Source: Halomonas sp. GT (GTDB lineage Bacteria > Pseudomonadota > Gammaproteobacteria > Pseudomonadales > Halomonadaceae). From it: a stretch of 64,000 bases of DNA. Positions within the stretch are counted from its first letter, which is position 1. Every line of letters begins with the position of its first letter. The position numbers were made by a program, and so were the translations under genes. The notes under the pieces were generated by a model. That model made no database searches. It saw nothing but the letters and a program-made list of their open reading frames with translations, and had not been told where the DNA came from. Location of the stretch: contig NZ_CP020562.1 in the NCBI RefSeq assembly GCF_002082565.1, forward strand, positions 3,410,001-3,474,000, given 5' to 3'. Below are positions 9,335 to 21,338 of the stretch, piece after piece.

Positions 9335-10027
9335 ATGCATATCCATCTGCTACAGCACGGCCCTGACCATGGTCCCGCTCGTCTAACTGACTGGCTTGAG
9401 AGTATGGGCCATAGTTACACCGTTTTTCATCTTTATGCGGGCGAGCTCACCCCACGACCGGGTGAGTGCGACGCATTAATTGTACTGGATGGCCCTGAAT
9501 GCCTAGTGAATGAACCACCCGTTTGGTTTAAAGCCGAACGAAAGCTTATTAATCGTTATTTGGATGGGCAAAAACCATTATTGGGTATTGGCTTAGGCGC
9601 ACTGTGGATAGCGGAGGCGCTAGAGGCAGTTATTGCACCAGGCACCTACCCCGAAATTGGCTGGCACCAAATAACACTTGACCCAGAAAGCACCTTTGAC
9701 CTACCCGAACAATTTGAGGCATTTATGTGGCACCGCCTCGTGTTCAGCTTACCGGAAAGCGCACTACCGCTTGGCGGCAGTGCAGCAGCACCATTACAAG
9801 GTTTTTCGTGGGATGCCGGGCGTGTCGTCGGTTTACTGTGCCATTTCGAAGCAACGGCTACCAGCATATCACCACTGCTCAATGCCGAAGAATGGCCACA
9901 ACCAAAAACTGCCGCAGCAGGACGCTTCATACAAACCAATGAACAGATCCTAGAAGATGCTGGACGCTTTCATCAGTTGGCTCCGCTGTTAGACCGCGTG
10001 ATGACCCAATGGCTGAAAGCAGCATAA
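9335..10027 (+). CDS. Class I glutamine amidotransferase-like protein lacking the catalytic Cys
   Basis: The 230-residue protein has the layout of the GMP-synthase-like GATase1 family: LLQHGPDHGPARLTDWLES at the start, a DALIVLDGP strand, YPEIGWHQITL, FEAFMWHRLVFSLPESA and a late HFEAT His-Glu pair. The nucleophile elbow, normally GICLGAQ, reads LLGIGLGALWIAEAL near residue 85, so the Cys is replaced by Gly (codon GGC) and the following Gln by Leu. It therefore should not hydrolyse glutamine by the usual mechanism. It could be a regulator, a binding protein or a degenerating gene, though the frame is intact. It converges on selU with a 22-bp gap. Confidence 0.75.
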   Translation: MHIHLLQHGPDHGPARLTDWLESMGHSYTVFHLYAGELTPRPGECDALIVLDGPECLVNEPPVWFKAERKLINRYLDGQKPLLGIGLGALWIAEALEAVIAPGTYPEIGWHQITLDPESTFDLPEQFEAFMWHRLVFSLPESALPLGGSAAAPLQGFSWDAGRVVGLLCHFEATATSISPLLNAEEWPQPKTAAAGRFIQTNEQILEDAGRFHQLAPLLDRVMTQWLKAA

Positions 10028-10049
10028 GCTATAGAGAAATACGACGCCG

Positions 10050-11138
10050 CTATGCACTCCATTGCCTAGCGGCTTCTAAGCAGCTTTCCCAATCGCCAAC
10101 ATGAAGCTCCATAGGGCGGTTATCTCGCTGCTTTTCAAGGTGATAGCGATAAAGTGGGTCGTAATACTCGGTCAACAGCGGTGCAAGCCATGCTTCGTGG
10201 GCTTGAACATTCCCTAGTGCATGGGCATCAAAAGCCATACATTGTAATCGCTGTAGACGCTGCAATCGGGCATTGCCTAAGCGTTTCGCCAAGCGCTCAA
10301 GGGCATTGGCTAATTGAAGTCGCATACGCTGCCAGCCCTCTTGCTGGCCGTAACGGGCTGTGTAGCGCTGCTCCAGTGCTTCAATATAGTCACGGCGCAA
10401 CTGCTCTAAACGCCAATCCAACGGCATTTCAATGCGTATTCGCGGCGCACGTTGTAGGCCATGCCAAAACGTAAGCGGAATATTGGCATTACCGATTTGC
10501 CGCGACTCATCCTCTATCACCAATTTTCCTGACAGACCAATTAAACGCTTAGCCAAAGCATGCTCAAAATTAATTTGGGTCGTCGGCTCTTCTGGCTGTC
10601 GGCCAAAAGCCGATCCTTTATGATTGGCAAAAGCTTCCAGATCAATGCCGTTACTCAATTGATTAATAAGCATCGTTTTTGCGCAGCCTGTTAGCCCCGC
10701 CACGACCAGCATTGGCTGACTGGAGGCCTCATCAATCCTCTGACATAGCCGTTGTCGCAGTGCCTTCCAGCCCCCGTCAATACGCGGCCTACTGATACCT
10801 GCATCAGCAAGCCACTGTTGTGCAATTTGTGAACGTAGACCTCCGCGAAAACAGTAGATAATAGCGTCTGGTTGACGCGCTACGTATTCCAGCCACGCGT
10901 CAACGCGTGCTCGCTTAGTGTCACCGCTGACTAAACGTTCACCTAAACTGATTGCCGCCTGCTGTCCCTGCTGCTTATAAGCAATGCCAACTTGATGGCG
11001 CTCATCATCATCCATTAACGGTAAGTTAACCGCACCAGGCAAACTGCCCTGAGCAAATTCAACCGGGGCGCGCACATCGATCAGTGGCGTTTTTTGCGCG
11101 ATTAAGTTCAATGATGCCGGAACAGTGGCTAGCGTCAT
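10050..11138 (-). CDS. selU: tRNA 2-selenouridine synthase SelU (MnmH)
   Basis: SelU uses selenophosphate to convert 2-thiouridine at the wobble position of Lys, Glu and Gln tRNAs to 2-selenouridine via a geranylated intermediate. The 362-residue protein has an N-terminal rhodanese domain (TPLIDVRAPVEFAQGSLPGA; active Cys in IIYCFRGGLRSQIAQQ near residue 95) and a C-terminal P-loop domain (VVAGLTGCAKTMLINQL near residue 145). The P-loop reads GLTGCAKT instead of the common TGSGKT form. Its ATG overlaps the selD stop by 4 bp (ATGA), coupling enzyme to Se-donor synthesis. Confidence 0.94.
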   Translation of the reverse strand: MTLATVPASLNLIAQKTPLIDVRAPVEFAQGSLPGAVNLPLMDDDERHQVGIAYKQQGQQAAISLGERLVSGDTKRARVDAWLEYVARQPDAIIYCFRGGLRSQIAQQWLADAGISRPRIDGGWKALRQRLCQRIDEASSQPMLVVAGLTGCAKTMLINQLSNGIDLEAFANHKGSAFGRQPEEPTTQINFEHALAKRLIGLSGKLVIEDESRQIGNANIPLTFWHGLQRAPRIRIEMPLDWRLEQLRRDYIEALEQRYTARYGQQEGWQRMRLQLANALERLAKRLGNARLQRLQRLQCMAFDAHALGNVQAHEAWLAPLLTEYYDPLYRYHLEKQRDNRPMELHVGDWESCLEAARQWSA

Positions 11139-12172
11139 CCAATGACCTCAATCAAAACATCGCCTTGAGCTGCCTTCATGGTGCCAAACGGTACCAAGTT
11201 AAGACTGTGCTCACGACCAATACGTTCTACATCGTCTTCCCAGGCAGGATCGACACTAATCAACAAACCGCCTGACGTCTGAGGATCACACAGCCATTGC
11301 CAGTGAGCATCGTCCATATTAGGCAACGCTTTACCAAGAGCGTCGCGGTTGCGCAGCGAACCTCCGGGGACAGCGCCCTGCCGACGGTAAGCTTCTGCTT
11401 CTGCTAAACGGGGTAAGCGGCGAAAATCGATCTGAGCCATCACACCGCTTGCGCTGCACATTTCAGCTAAGTGTCCAGCAAGGCCAAACCCGGTGACATC
11501 CGTCATGGCGTTAACGCCTTTCACCTTGGCTAACTCAACACCGATATGATTGGGCTTGAGCATCGTTTCACGGGCCAGACCGTGATGGCCTGGCTCCAAT
11601 AAACCACGTTTTTCGGCCGTAGTTAATAGCCCAACACCAAGTGGTTTGGTTAGGAATAACAGGTCATCAGGCTTTGCTTGGCTGTTGAGTTTTAAATGCG
11701 CCAAATCGACTAAACCGTTGACCGCTAAACCAAACATCGGTTCAGGGGCGTCGATCGAGTGACCGCCCGCTAACGCTACCCCTAGCTCACGACAAACAGC
11801 CTGGGCACCGGCAACAACATCCCCCGCGATCTCAGCACTGAGCTTATCCAGCGGCCAACCTAAAATCCCTAGTGCCATGACCGGCGTGCCACCCATGGCA
11901 TACACATCGCTAATCGCGTTAGTGGCAGCAATACGGCCAAAATCAAAGGGATCATCGACAATCGGCATAAAGAAATCGGTGGTCGCAATCATGCCGCGGC
12001 CATCACCCAAATCATATACCGCTGCGTCTTCGCGTCCCTTGTTACCGACAATGAGCCGTTTATGGCCTGCGGCAGGTCCTGCTTTAGCAAGAATTCCATC
12101 CAGCACATCTGGGGCAATTTTGCAGCCGCAACCCGCTCCGTGACTATATTGAGTTAACCGAATTGCACTCAT
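11135..12172 (-). CDS. selD: Selenide, water dikinase (selenophosphate synthase)
   Basis: SelD makes selenophosphate from selenide and ATP. The 345-residue AIR-synthase-fold protein has the N-terminal reactive segment SHGAGCGCKI with Cys, not selenocysteine, at the key site, followed by the Lys. Metal/ATP-binding DDAAVY-like and TDFFMPIVDDPFDFG segments are also present. Overlap with selU argues that selenium here goes to tRNA modification. selA, selB and tRNA-Sec are not in this window, so selenoprotein synthesis cannot be judged. It lies 45 bp after radA on the same strand and may be read from it. Confidence 0.96.
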   Translation of the reverse strand: MSAIRLTQYSHGAGCGCKIAPDVLDGILAKAGPAAGHKRLIVGNKGREDAAVYDLGDGRGMIATTDFFMPIVDDPFDFGRIAATNAISDVYAMGGTPVMALGILGWPLDKLSAEIAGDVVAGAQAVCRELGVALAGGHSIDAPEPMFGLAVNGLVDLAHLKLNSQAKPDDLLFLTKPLGVGLLTTAEKRGLLEPGHHGLARETMLKPNHIGVELAKVKGVNAMTDVTGFGLAGHLAEMCSASGVMAQIDFRRLPRLAEAEAYRRQGAVPGGSLRNRDALGKALPNMDDAHWQWLCDPQTSGGLLISVDPAWEDDVERIGREHSLNLVPFGTMKAAQGDVLIEVIG

Positions 12173-12217
12173 GAGGCCTCTCCTTAGTCTTAATATTTTT
12201 CCTTAGCATAGCTTACG

Positions 12218-13588
12218 CTAAAGCGCTTCCAGGGCATCGCTCAATTTATCGACAGGGATAACCTCCATTCCCTTCGGTGCCTGCTTAGGTGCATTGCCGC
12301 GAGGAACAATTGCTCTTAGAAAACCGTGCTTAGCCGCTTCAGCAATGCGTTCTTGCCCACTGGGCACTGGCCGAATTTCTCCTGAAAGCCCCACTTCGCC
12401 AAACACCACCAGCTCTTTTGGCAATGCGCGATTTTGAAGACTGGACACCACGGCCAAAAGCACCGCCAGGTCAGCACTGGTTTCGAGCACTTTCACCCCG
12501 CCCACTACGTTAAGGAAGACATCTTGATCACCGGTAAACAGACCACCGTGGCGATTTAATACGGCTAGCAGCATGGCAAGTCGGTTTTGATCGACGCCAA
12601 CGGCAACACGTCGCGGATTACCCAGGGCAGACTCATCTACTAAGGCCTGCACTTCTACTAAAATTGGCCGAGTACCTTCCCACACCACCATAACCAAACT
12701 ACCGGGTGCCTGCTCTTCTTGGCGTGAGAGAAAAATCGCGCTGGGGTTTTTAACCTCTTTCAAACCTTGCTCGAGCATTGCAAACACGCCCAGCTCATTC
12801 ACTGCGCCAAATCGATTTTTCTGGCCGCGGAGCGTTCTAAATCGAGAATCGGCTCCGCCCTCTAATAGCAACGAAGCATCAATCATGTGCTCCAGCACTT
12901 TAGGACCAGCCAGCGTGCCATCTTTGGTCACATGCCCAACCAGCAAAAGAACCGTGTTCGTTTGCTTAGCAAAGCGTGTCAGCGCTGCCGCAGACTCCCG
13001 TACCTGTGCCACCCCTCCAGGTGCTGAGCTAATATCCTCTAAGTGCATTGTTTGAATTGAGTCGATGACCAAAATTTCCGGTTTTTCTCGTTCAGCCACC
13101 GCCAAGATGGTTTCCACGCTGGTCTCGGCCAACATTTTCAAGCCATTGGTAGGCAACTGTAGGCGGTGCGCACGCATCGCCACTTGGGAAAGCGACTCCT
13201 CCCCGGTGACGTATAGAATACGCCGCTGCTGGGCGAGCTTGCAGGCAGTTTGCAAAAGCAGCGTGGATTTACCAGCGCCTGGGTTGCCTCCAAGCAACAC
13301 AGCTGAACCCGGCACTAAGCCGCCACCTAGCACTCGATCAAACTCGGCAAAGGTCGATGTAAGGCGGGGAACCTCACTAAGATCCACATTGCCAAGATCC
13401 ACCACATCGCGCGATAGATCTCCTGCATAGCCTGCTCGTCCTGTCGCAGCACCGCTTCCAGGGCGCGCACTGGCCAAACGAACCTCACTTAGCGTGTTCC
13501 ATTCCTGGCAACTGGAGCACTGGCCTTGCCACTTTCGATACTCTGCACCACACTCGGTGCATACAAAGGCACTTTTCGCTTTCGCCAC
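12218..13588 (-). CDS. radA: DNA repair protein RadA
   Basis: RadA is a RecA-like, DnaB-type ATPase that promotes branch migration in recombination. The 456-residue protein has a C4 zinc finger (CTECGAEYRKWQGQCSSCQE, residues about 10-29), Walker A GGNPGAGKSTLLLQ near 100, the RadA-specific KNRFG motif (GQKNRFGAVNELG) near 255 and a C-terminal Lon-protease-like domain. The start is GTG at 13588 with AAGGAG about 10 bases upstream. Three 16-bp tandem repeats lie immediately upstream and may overlap its promoter. Confidence 0.96.
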   Translation of the reverse strand: MAKAKSAFVCTECGAEYRKWQGQCSSCQEWNTLSEVRLASARPGSGAATGRAGYAGDLSRDVVDLGNVDLSEVPRLTSTFAEFDRVLGGGLVPGSAVLLGGNPGAGKSTLLLQTACKLAQQRRILYVTGEESLSQVAMRAHRLQLPTNGLKMLAETSVETILAVAEREKPEILVIDSIQTMHLEDISSAPGGVAQVRESAAALTRFAKQTNTVLLLVGHVTKDGTLAGPKVLEHMIDASLLLEGGADSRFRTLRGQKNRFGAVNELGVFAMLEQGLKEVKNPSAIFLSRQEEQAPGSLVMVVWEGTRPILVEVQALVDESALGNPRRVAVGVDQNRLAMLLAVLNRHGGLFTGDQDVFLNVVGGVKVLETSADLAVLLAVVSSLQNRALPKELVVFGEVGLSGEIRPVPSGQERIAEAAKHGFLRAIVPRGNAPKQAPKGMEVIPVDKLSDALEAL

Positions 13589-13609
13589 CGCCCTATTGCT
13601 CCTTTTGTC

Positions 13610-13657
13610 ATAAAGACTGATTGTTATAAAGATTGATTGCTATAGACACTGAGATTT
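13610..13657. repeat. Three tandem 16-bp repeats upstream of radA
   Basis: Consecutive units are ATAAAGACTGATTGTT, ATAAAGATTGATTGCT and a decayed ATAGACACTGAGATTT. They lie 22 bp upstream of the radA start, between it and the nlpE-like terminator, in the place expected for the radA promoter. Confidence 0.75.
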
Positions 13658-13673
13658 ATACCTTCAACGTCTA

Positions 13674-13704
13674 AAAATGCAAAAGGCGGCCAATGGCCGC
13701 CTTT
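13674..13704 (-). terminator. Terminator of the NlpE-like lipoprotein gene
   Basis: A perfect 10-bp stem (AAAGGCGGCC/GGCCGCCTTT) with a 3-nt loop, followed on the minus strand by T-rich sequence, lies 17 bp past the lipoprotein stop. Confidence 0.85.
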
Positions 13705-13721
13705 GAGCGTCGCTTTAAACT

Positions 13722-14171
13722 TTACTGGCGCTGCAACTGCAGCATTTCGCCATTTTCGAAACGACGACGCTCTGGATCGATCAACTCCAGCGTGCGCTCG
13801 TTGATACGCTGGAAGTAGTAGATCTGACCATCGCCATCCGGTGTTAATTCATAGACAGTAGCAGATGGATCAGACGGCGTGCCCGTCAGCACTTCCCAGT
13901 TGCCAGCATAGTTTTCGTCTGGCGGCGTTTGTGGATGATTACGATAAGTTGCGTTTAGCGTGAATGTCCGCTCTTCGGGAGCACTCATTTCTTCACCTAT
14001 CATCGTAACATCCAAGTCAATGCCATCGCAGTTGCGACAAGGCAGCGTACCTTGGTAATTAGCTTGAGAAGCAGTCATCCCAGCGTCTTCACCCTGGTCC
14101 GTTGGGCCAGATGCACAGCCCGCCAGAAGTGCCAACATAGCCGAGCCGGCTAGCAAACTCCTAAATTGCAT
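13722..14171 (-). CDS. NlpE N-terminal-domain lipoprotein
   Basis: The 149-residue protein begins with a lipoprotein signal (MQFRSLLAGSAMLALLAGCA; lipobox LLAGC, lipidated Cys about residue 19). It has the NlpE N-terminal signature YQGTLPCRNCDGIDLDV containing the CxxC pair near residue 50, then a small beta-barrel. NlpE proteins sense envelope and copper stress and feed the Cpx response; only the N-terminal domain is present here, as is common outside enterobacteria. The start at 14171 has AAGGAG upstream; an in-frame open stretch to 14252 is rejected because the signal peptide would be buried. It has its own terminator and is divergent from hisC. Confidence 0.85.
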   Translation of the reverse strand: MQFRSLLAGSAMLALLAGCASGPTDQGEDAGMTASQANYQGTLPCRNCDGIDLDVTMIGEEMSAPEERTFTLNATYRNHPQTPPDENYAGNWEVLTGTPSDPSATVYELTPDGDGQIYYFQRINERTLELIDPERRRFENGEMLQLQRQ

Positions 14172-14334
14172 TGAGTGTCTCCTTATCGTGTTGGACATAC
14201 ATTTCTTTCGCGCGCTTATGACAGCATAACCGCTACAAGGTGCGACGCCCACCCCCTTCCTACTTGAATGCTTGCGCTCGGGCAGTCATCGGGCGACCAT
14301 GGGATATTAACGTCAGGATAATCAGGTTACCCGC

Positions 14335-15396
14335 ATGAGCCAATACTGGAGTCCAGCTGTTAGGGAGCTTACCCCCTATGTGCCAGGTGAGCAGCCCCGT
14401 GAACAGGTTATTAAACTCAACACCAATGAAAACCCTTATCCGCCCGCCCCAGGGGTAAGCGAGGCGTTGCGCAATTATGCCACCGATCATTTACGCTTGT
14501 ATCCTGACCCTACCTCTCACGCGCTGCGCACAACGCTGGCTGAAAGCTATGGGGTTAGTGTGGCAGAAACCTTCGTCGGCAATGGGTCAGATGAAGTGCT
14601 TGCGTTTGCGTTTCAGGCTTTCTTTTGCCATGGCGCGCCGCTGGATGTCCCTTCGATCACTTATAGTTTTTACCCCGTTTATGCCAACCTATATGGCATA
14701 ACGCTTCGTAAACATCCGCTAACCCCCCAGTGGGAAGTCGATGTCGATGCCCTGGCAAATGCATCAGAGCGTAGCGGCGTTATTTTTGCCAACCCAAACG
14801 CGCCGACTGGCCACGCACACTCCCTCGAAACCATTGAGGCTCTGCTCAAACGCGTGACAAACCGGGTTGTATTAATTGATGAGGCTTATGTTGATTTCGG
14901 CGCAGAAAGCGCTGTCGCCTTAATTGAGCGCTACCCTAACCTGCTAGTCACGGGAACGTTCTCTAAATCACGTAGCTTAGCTGGTTTGCGCTTGGGCTAT
15001 GCCATTGGCTCCCCAGAGCTGATTGATGGGCTTCAACGGATCAAAGACTCGTTTAATTCCTATCCAGTCGATAGTCTAGCGAGCCTCATCGGTATTGAAG
15101 CCCTTAAAGATGAAGAACATTTTAACGCCTGCCGAAATAATGTAATCACGACTCGAGAGCGCACACGTCAGCGTCTTGAACAGCTAGGCTTTGAAGTGCT
15201 GCCATCAAAGGCCAACTTCGTGCTTGCTCAACATCCTAACGTTGAAGGTGCTCAGCTGTTTGCAGGCCTTCGCGAGCGAGGAGTTTTGGTACGTCACTTT
15301 AATACTGACGCGCTCAACAATTTCTTGCGCATCACCATTGGTACAGATGATGAGATGGATAGTTTAATAGAGGCACTGGAAGCAATCTGCCGCTAA
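14335..15396 (+). CDS. hisC: Histidinol-phosphate aminotransferase
   Basis: HisC transaminates imidazole-acetol phosphate to histidinol phosphate with PLP. The 353-residue fold-type I aminotransferase shows LNTNENPYPPAP near the N-terminus, the NPNAPTG segment near 158, IDEAYVDFG near 182 and the PLP lysine in TFSKSRSLAGLRLGY near 215. It stands alone, 6 kb from hisBHAF, with its own terminator, so its expression is not coupled to that cluster. The RBS is weak (AGGATAAT about 15 bases upstream). Confidence 0.95.
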   Translation: MSQYWSPAVRELTPYVPGEQPREQVIKLNTNENPYPPAPGVSEALRNYATDHLRLYPDPTSHALRTTLAESYGVSVAETFVGNGSDEVLAFAFQAFFCHGAPLDVPSITYSFYPVYANLYGITLRKHPLTPQWEVDVDALANASERSGVIFANPNAPTGHAHSLETIEALLKRVTNRVVLIDEAYVDFGAESAVALIERYPNLLVTGTFSKSRSLAGLRLGYAIGSPELIDGLQRIKDSFNSYPVDSLASLIGIEALKDEEHFNACRNNVITTRERTRQRLEQLGFEVLPSKANFVLAQHPNVEGAQLFAGLRERGVLVRHFNTDALNNFLRITIGTDDEMDSLIEALEAICR

Positions 15397-15422
15397 TTTT
15401 TGCTCTCTACCAGACCCCTTTC

Positions 15423-15455
15423 AGCCCTACTGTAAGCAGCAGTAGGGCTTTTATT
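15423..15455 (+). terminator. Terminator of hisC
   Basis: A perfect 10-bp stem (AGCCCTACTG/CAGTAGGGCT) with a 7-nt loop is followed by TTTTATTT, 27 bp after the hisC stop. Confidence 0.9.
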
Positions 15456-15481
15456 TGCAGTTTACTAACACTTTCCGAGCA

Positions 15482-15520
15482 AAAAAATCTCCCAAGGCGT
15501 AAGCCCTGGGGGGATTTTTT
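15482..15520. terminator. Second hairpin terminator, bidirectional form
   Basis: AAAAATC-TCCC...GGG-GATTTTTT forms a hairpin flanked by A-run and T-run, so it could stop transcription from either side, between hisC and the rrn operon. The stem has a small internal mismatch. Confidence 0.65.
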
Positions 15521-15561
15521 CTTAATAAGTGCCTGATGATGACTCCATTCCGAGCCGCCCT

Positions 15562-15666
15562 CGTCACTCCCGCAGGCCCTTAGCGGGAATCCATGTTGAG
15601 CTGGGGTTCCAGGCTTCTGCTGTCCAAGGTCAAGGTGGATTCCCGATAACCCCACTCGGGAATGAC
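15562..15666 (-). repeat. Dispersed palindromic repeat, inverted copy
   Basis: About 105 bp bounded by two ATTCCC/GGGAAT hairpins (the left one slightly decayed). It is the reverse complement of the 101-bp unit found three times at 60450-60927, sharing the CCCTTAGCGGGAATCCATG and GGATTCCCGATAACCCCACT blocks while the middle is diverged. The stretch 15655-15715 adds three degenerate units of about 22 bp (CTCGGGAATGACGGTG type). No ORF is supported. Confidence 0.85.
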
Positions 15667-15782
15667 GGTGTGGTGACTCGGGAATGACGGTGCGGTGGCT
15701 CGGGGATGACGTGCGGTGTACGCTTCGGGAAGTGGCCGCTTTGTGATAGGGGCCAGAGGGTGCTTTTTTCTTCCGCACAAAC

Positions 15783-15812
15783 AAAAAACCCAGCCGATGG
15801 GCTGGGTTTTTT
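15783..15812 (-). terminator. Terminator of the rrn operon
   Basis: A CCCAGCC/GGCTGGG stem with loop GATG is flanked by six A and six T residues, 13 bp beyond the 5S 3' end on the minus strand. The symmetric flanks make it usable from both directions. Confidence 0.92.
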
Positions 15813-15824
15813 GCGGTATAAGTG

Positions 15825-15940
15825 CCTGACGATGACCTACTCTCGCATGGGGAGACCCCACACTACCATCGGCGCTAAGCGGTTTCACTTCTGAGTTCGG
15901 CATGGGATCAGGTGGTTCACGCGTGCTATGGTCGTCAGGC
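15825..15940 (-). rRNA. rrf: 5S ribosomal RNA
   Basis: The minus strand reads GCCTGACGACCATAGC at the 5' end, contains the conserved CCATGCCGAACTCAGAAGTG block and ends with GGTCATCGTCAGG pairing back to the start. About 116 nt; the exact ends may shift by a few bases. Confidence 0.96.
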
Positions 15941-16106
15941 GTAACTTTTAATGTATATCATGCTGAACATGTTACTGATGTTTTGTGGCGTCTCTTTCGT
16001 CTCAAGTCCTTCGTGTGTCACGTTGGGCTTGATTCGCGTATCCGGTTCTCTGAGTGTCTTCACACTCGTCTCGTTATCACTGCGACCAGACCCCTTGGGT
16101 GTTATA

Positions 16107-18999
<2,893 letters not shown>

Positions 19000-19120
19000 C
19001 TATAACCCGAAGGAGTCTGGTGTCTCGCAATGATAACGATTGCCGGATACGCTTGAGACGTATCACAAAACAATTACGTATAAACACTTCAAAGAAGCGT
19101 TTATGTCAGCATGATATACA

Positions 19121-19132
19121 TTGTTAAAGAGC
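19121..19132 (-). promoter_or_regulatory. boxA antitermination site in the rrn spacer
   Basis: The minus strand reads GCTCTTTAACAA, matching the boxA core bound by NusB-NusE in rrn antitermination, placed in the spacer before 23S as in E. coli. Confidence 0.85.
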
Positions 19133-19271
19133 GACTGCTATGCGCAGTGATAAGCGGTTGCTTTTTTCACATTAAAAGGAAAAGAAAGGTCTTTAAAGAA
19201 GATCTTAAAAAAGCTCTTTTCTCTTCTTTCACTATGAAGAAAACGCTTATCACTGCGTATCAACAGCATTC

Positions 19272-19287
19272 TGATCAGGTAATTCAT
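19272..19287 (-). other. 3' arm of the 16S precursor processing stem
   Basis: These 16 bases are perfectly complementary to 21004-21019 on the other side of 16S, and the complementarity continues imperfectly beyond. This is the expected RNase III substrate that loops out pre-16S rRNA. Confidence 0.85.
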
Positions 19288-19320
19288 TGTGAGCGCTTAC
19301 CGCGAGGATGATGCATCGTT

Positions 19321-20854
<1,534 letters not shown>

Positions 20855-21003
20855 AAATCATTGTGATACTTACTTGTCACCCGAAGGCAACAAAAGCGCA
20901 TCAAACTTGGCTCAAGGTTCAAACGAATTCATTTCAATTTACATTGTCATGACCGCTTGCCTTGATATTTGGTGATTTATCACCCTCATCGGCAAGCGCC
21001 CAC

Positions 21004-21019
21004 ATGAATTACCTGATCA
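21004..21019 (-). other. 5' arm of the 16S precursor processing stem
   Basis: Perfect 16-bp complement of 19272-19287, located about 150 bp upstream of mature 16S in the leader. Together they form the RNase III stem. Confidence 0.85.
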
Positions 21020-21020
21020 A

Positions 21021-21033
21021 ATTGTTAAAGAGC
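21021..21033 (-). promoter_or_regulatory. boxA in the rrn leader
   Basis: The minus strand reads GCTCTTTAACAAT between the promoter and the 16S gene, the canonical place for the antitermination boxA that loads the Nus factors. Confidence 0.88.
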
Positions 21034-21106
21034 TGTTTTCGCTGCTGAACTTCCGAAGAAGTGACTGACTAACCGATGAACTGGCTTGCCTCAGCGAGGA
21101 AGGCGT

Positions 21107-21134
21107 ATTCTACGCATTTCCTAGTGTTTGTCAA
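21107..21134 (-). promoter_or_regulatory. rrn P promoter
   Basis: The minus strand has a perfect -35 TTGACA, a 16-bp spacer and -10 TAGAAT, followed by a GC-rich discriminator (ACGCCTTCC). The 16-bp spacing and GC discriminator are typical of ppGpp-controlled rRNA promoters. The AT-containing sequence upstream may act as an UP element. Confidence 0.9.
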
Positions 21135-21268
21135 TCACTGTTTTTAGCGAGTGAAGCGAGTGGGTTAAGAAAGCGAGATAACGATGCTTTCTTTATAACT
21201 ACCCTAACTCTCTGACAAACCGAAGGTTTTCACCTTCAATCACCGCTGGTAACGCTGTGCGTCCCCGG

Positions 21269-21302
21269 CAGCGGATGCGTACTTTACGGATTCGCTGCCG
21301 TC
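21269..21302 (-). other. Stem-loop between pssA and the rrn promoter
   Basis: CGGCAGCG and CGCTGCCG form an 8-bp stem around an 18-nt loop, 37 bp downstream of pssA. There is no T-run, so it is either a weak terminator or an RNA-stabilising element of pssA. Confidence 0.5.
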
Positions 21303-21338
21303 TTGGCAAGTGGTTTTTTGAGAAAACGTGAATAAACT

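Larger units (their letters stand above)
19000..19320 (-). other. 16S-23S internal transcribed spacer without tRNA genes
   Basis: The 321-bp spacer contains no tRNA cloverleaf. From the 16S side it holds the 3' arm of the 16S processing stem (19272-19287), a long AT-rich hairpin bounded by a perfect 14-bp inverted repeat (CGCTTATCACTGCG at 19244-19257, its complement at 19143-19156), a boxA (19121-19132) and the 5' arm of the 23S processing stem (about 19021-19058). Confidence 0.9.

Noticed and set aside
19000..19320. tRNA-Ile or tRNA-Ala in the rrn spacer
   Set aside because: No TTCGA-containing T-arm or acceptor pairing could be found on either strand.
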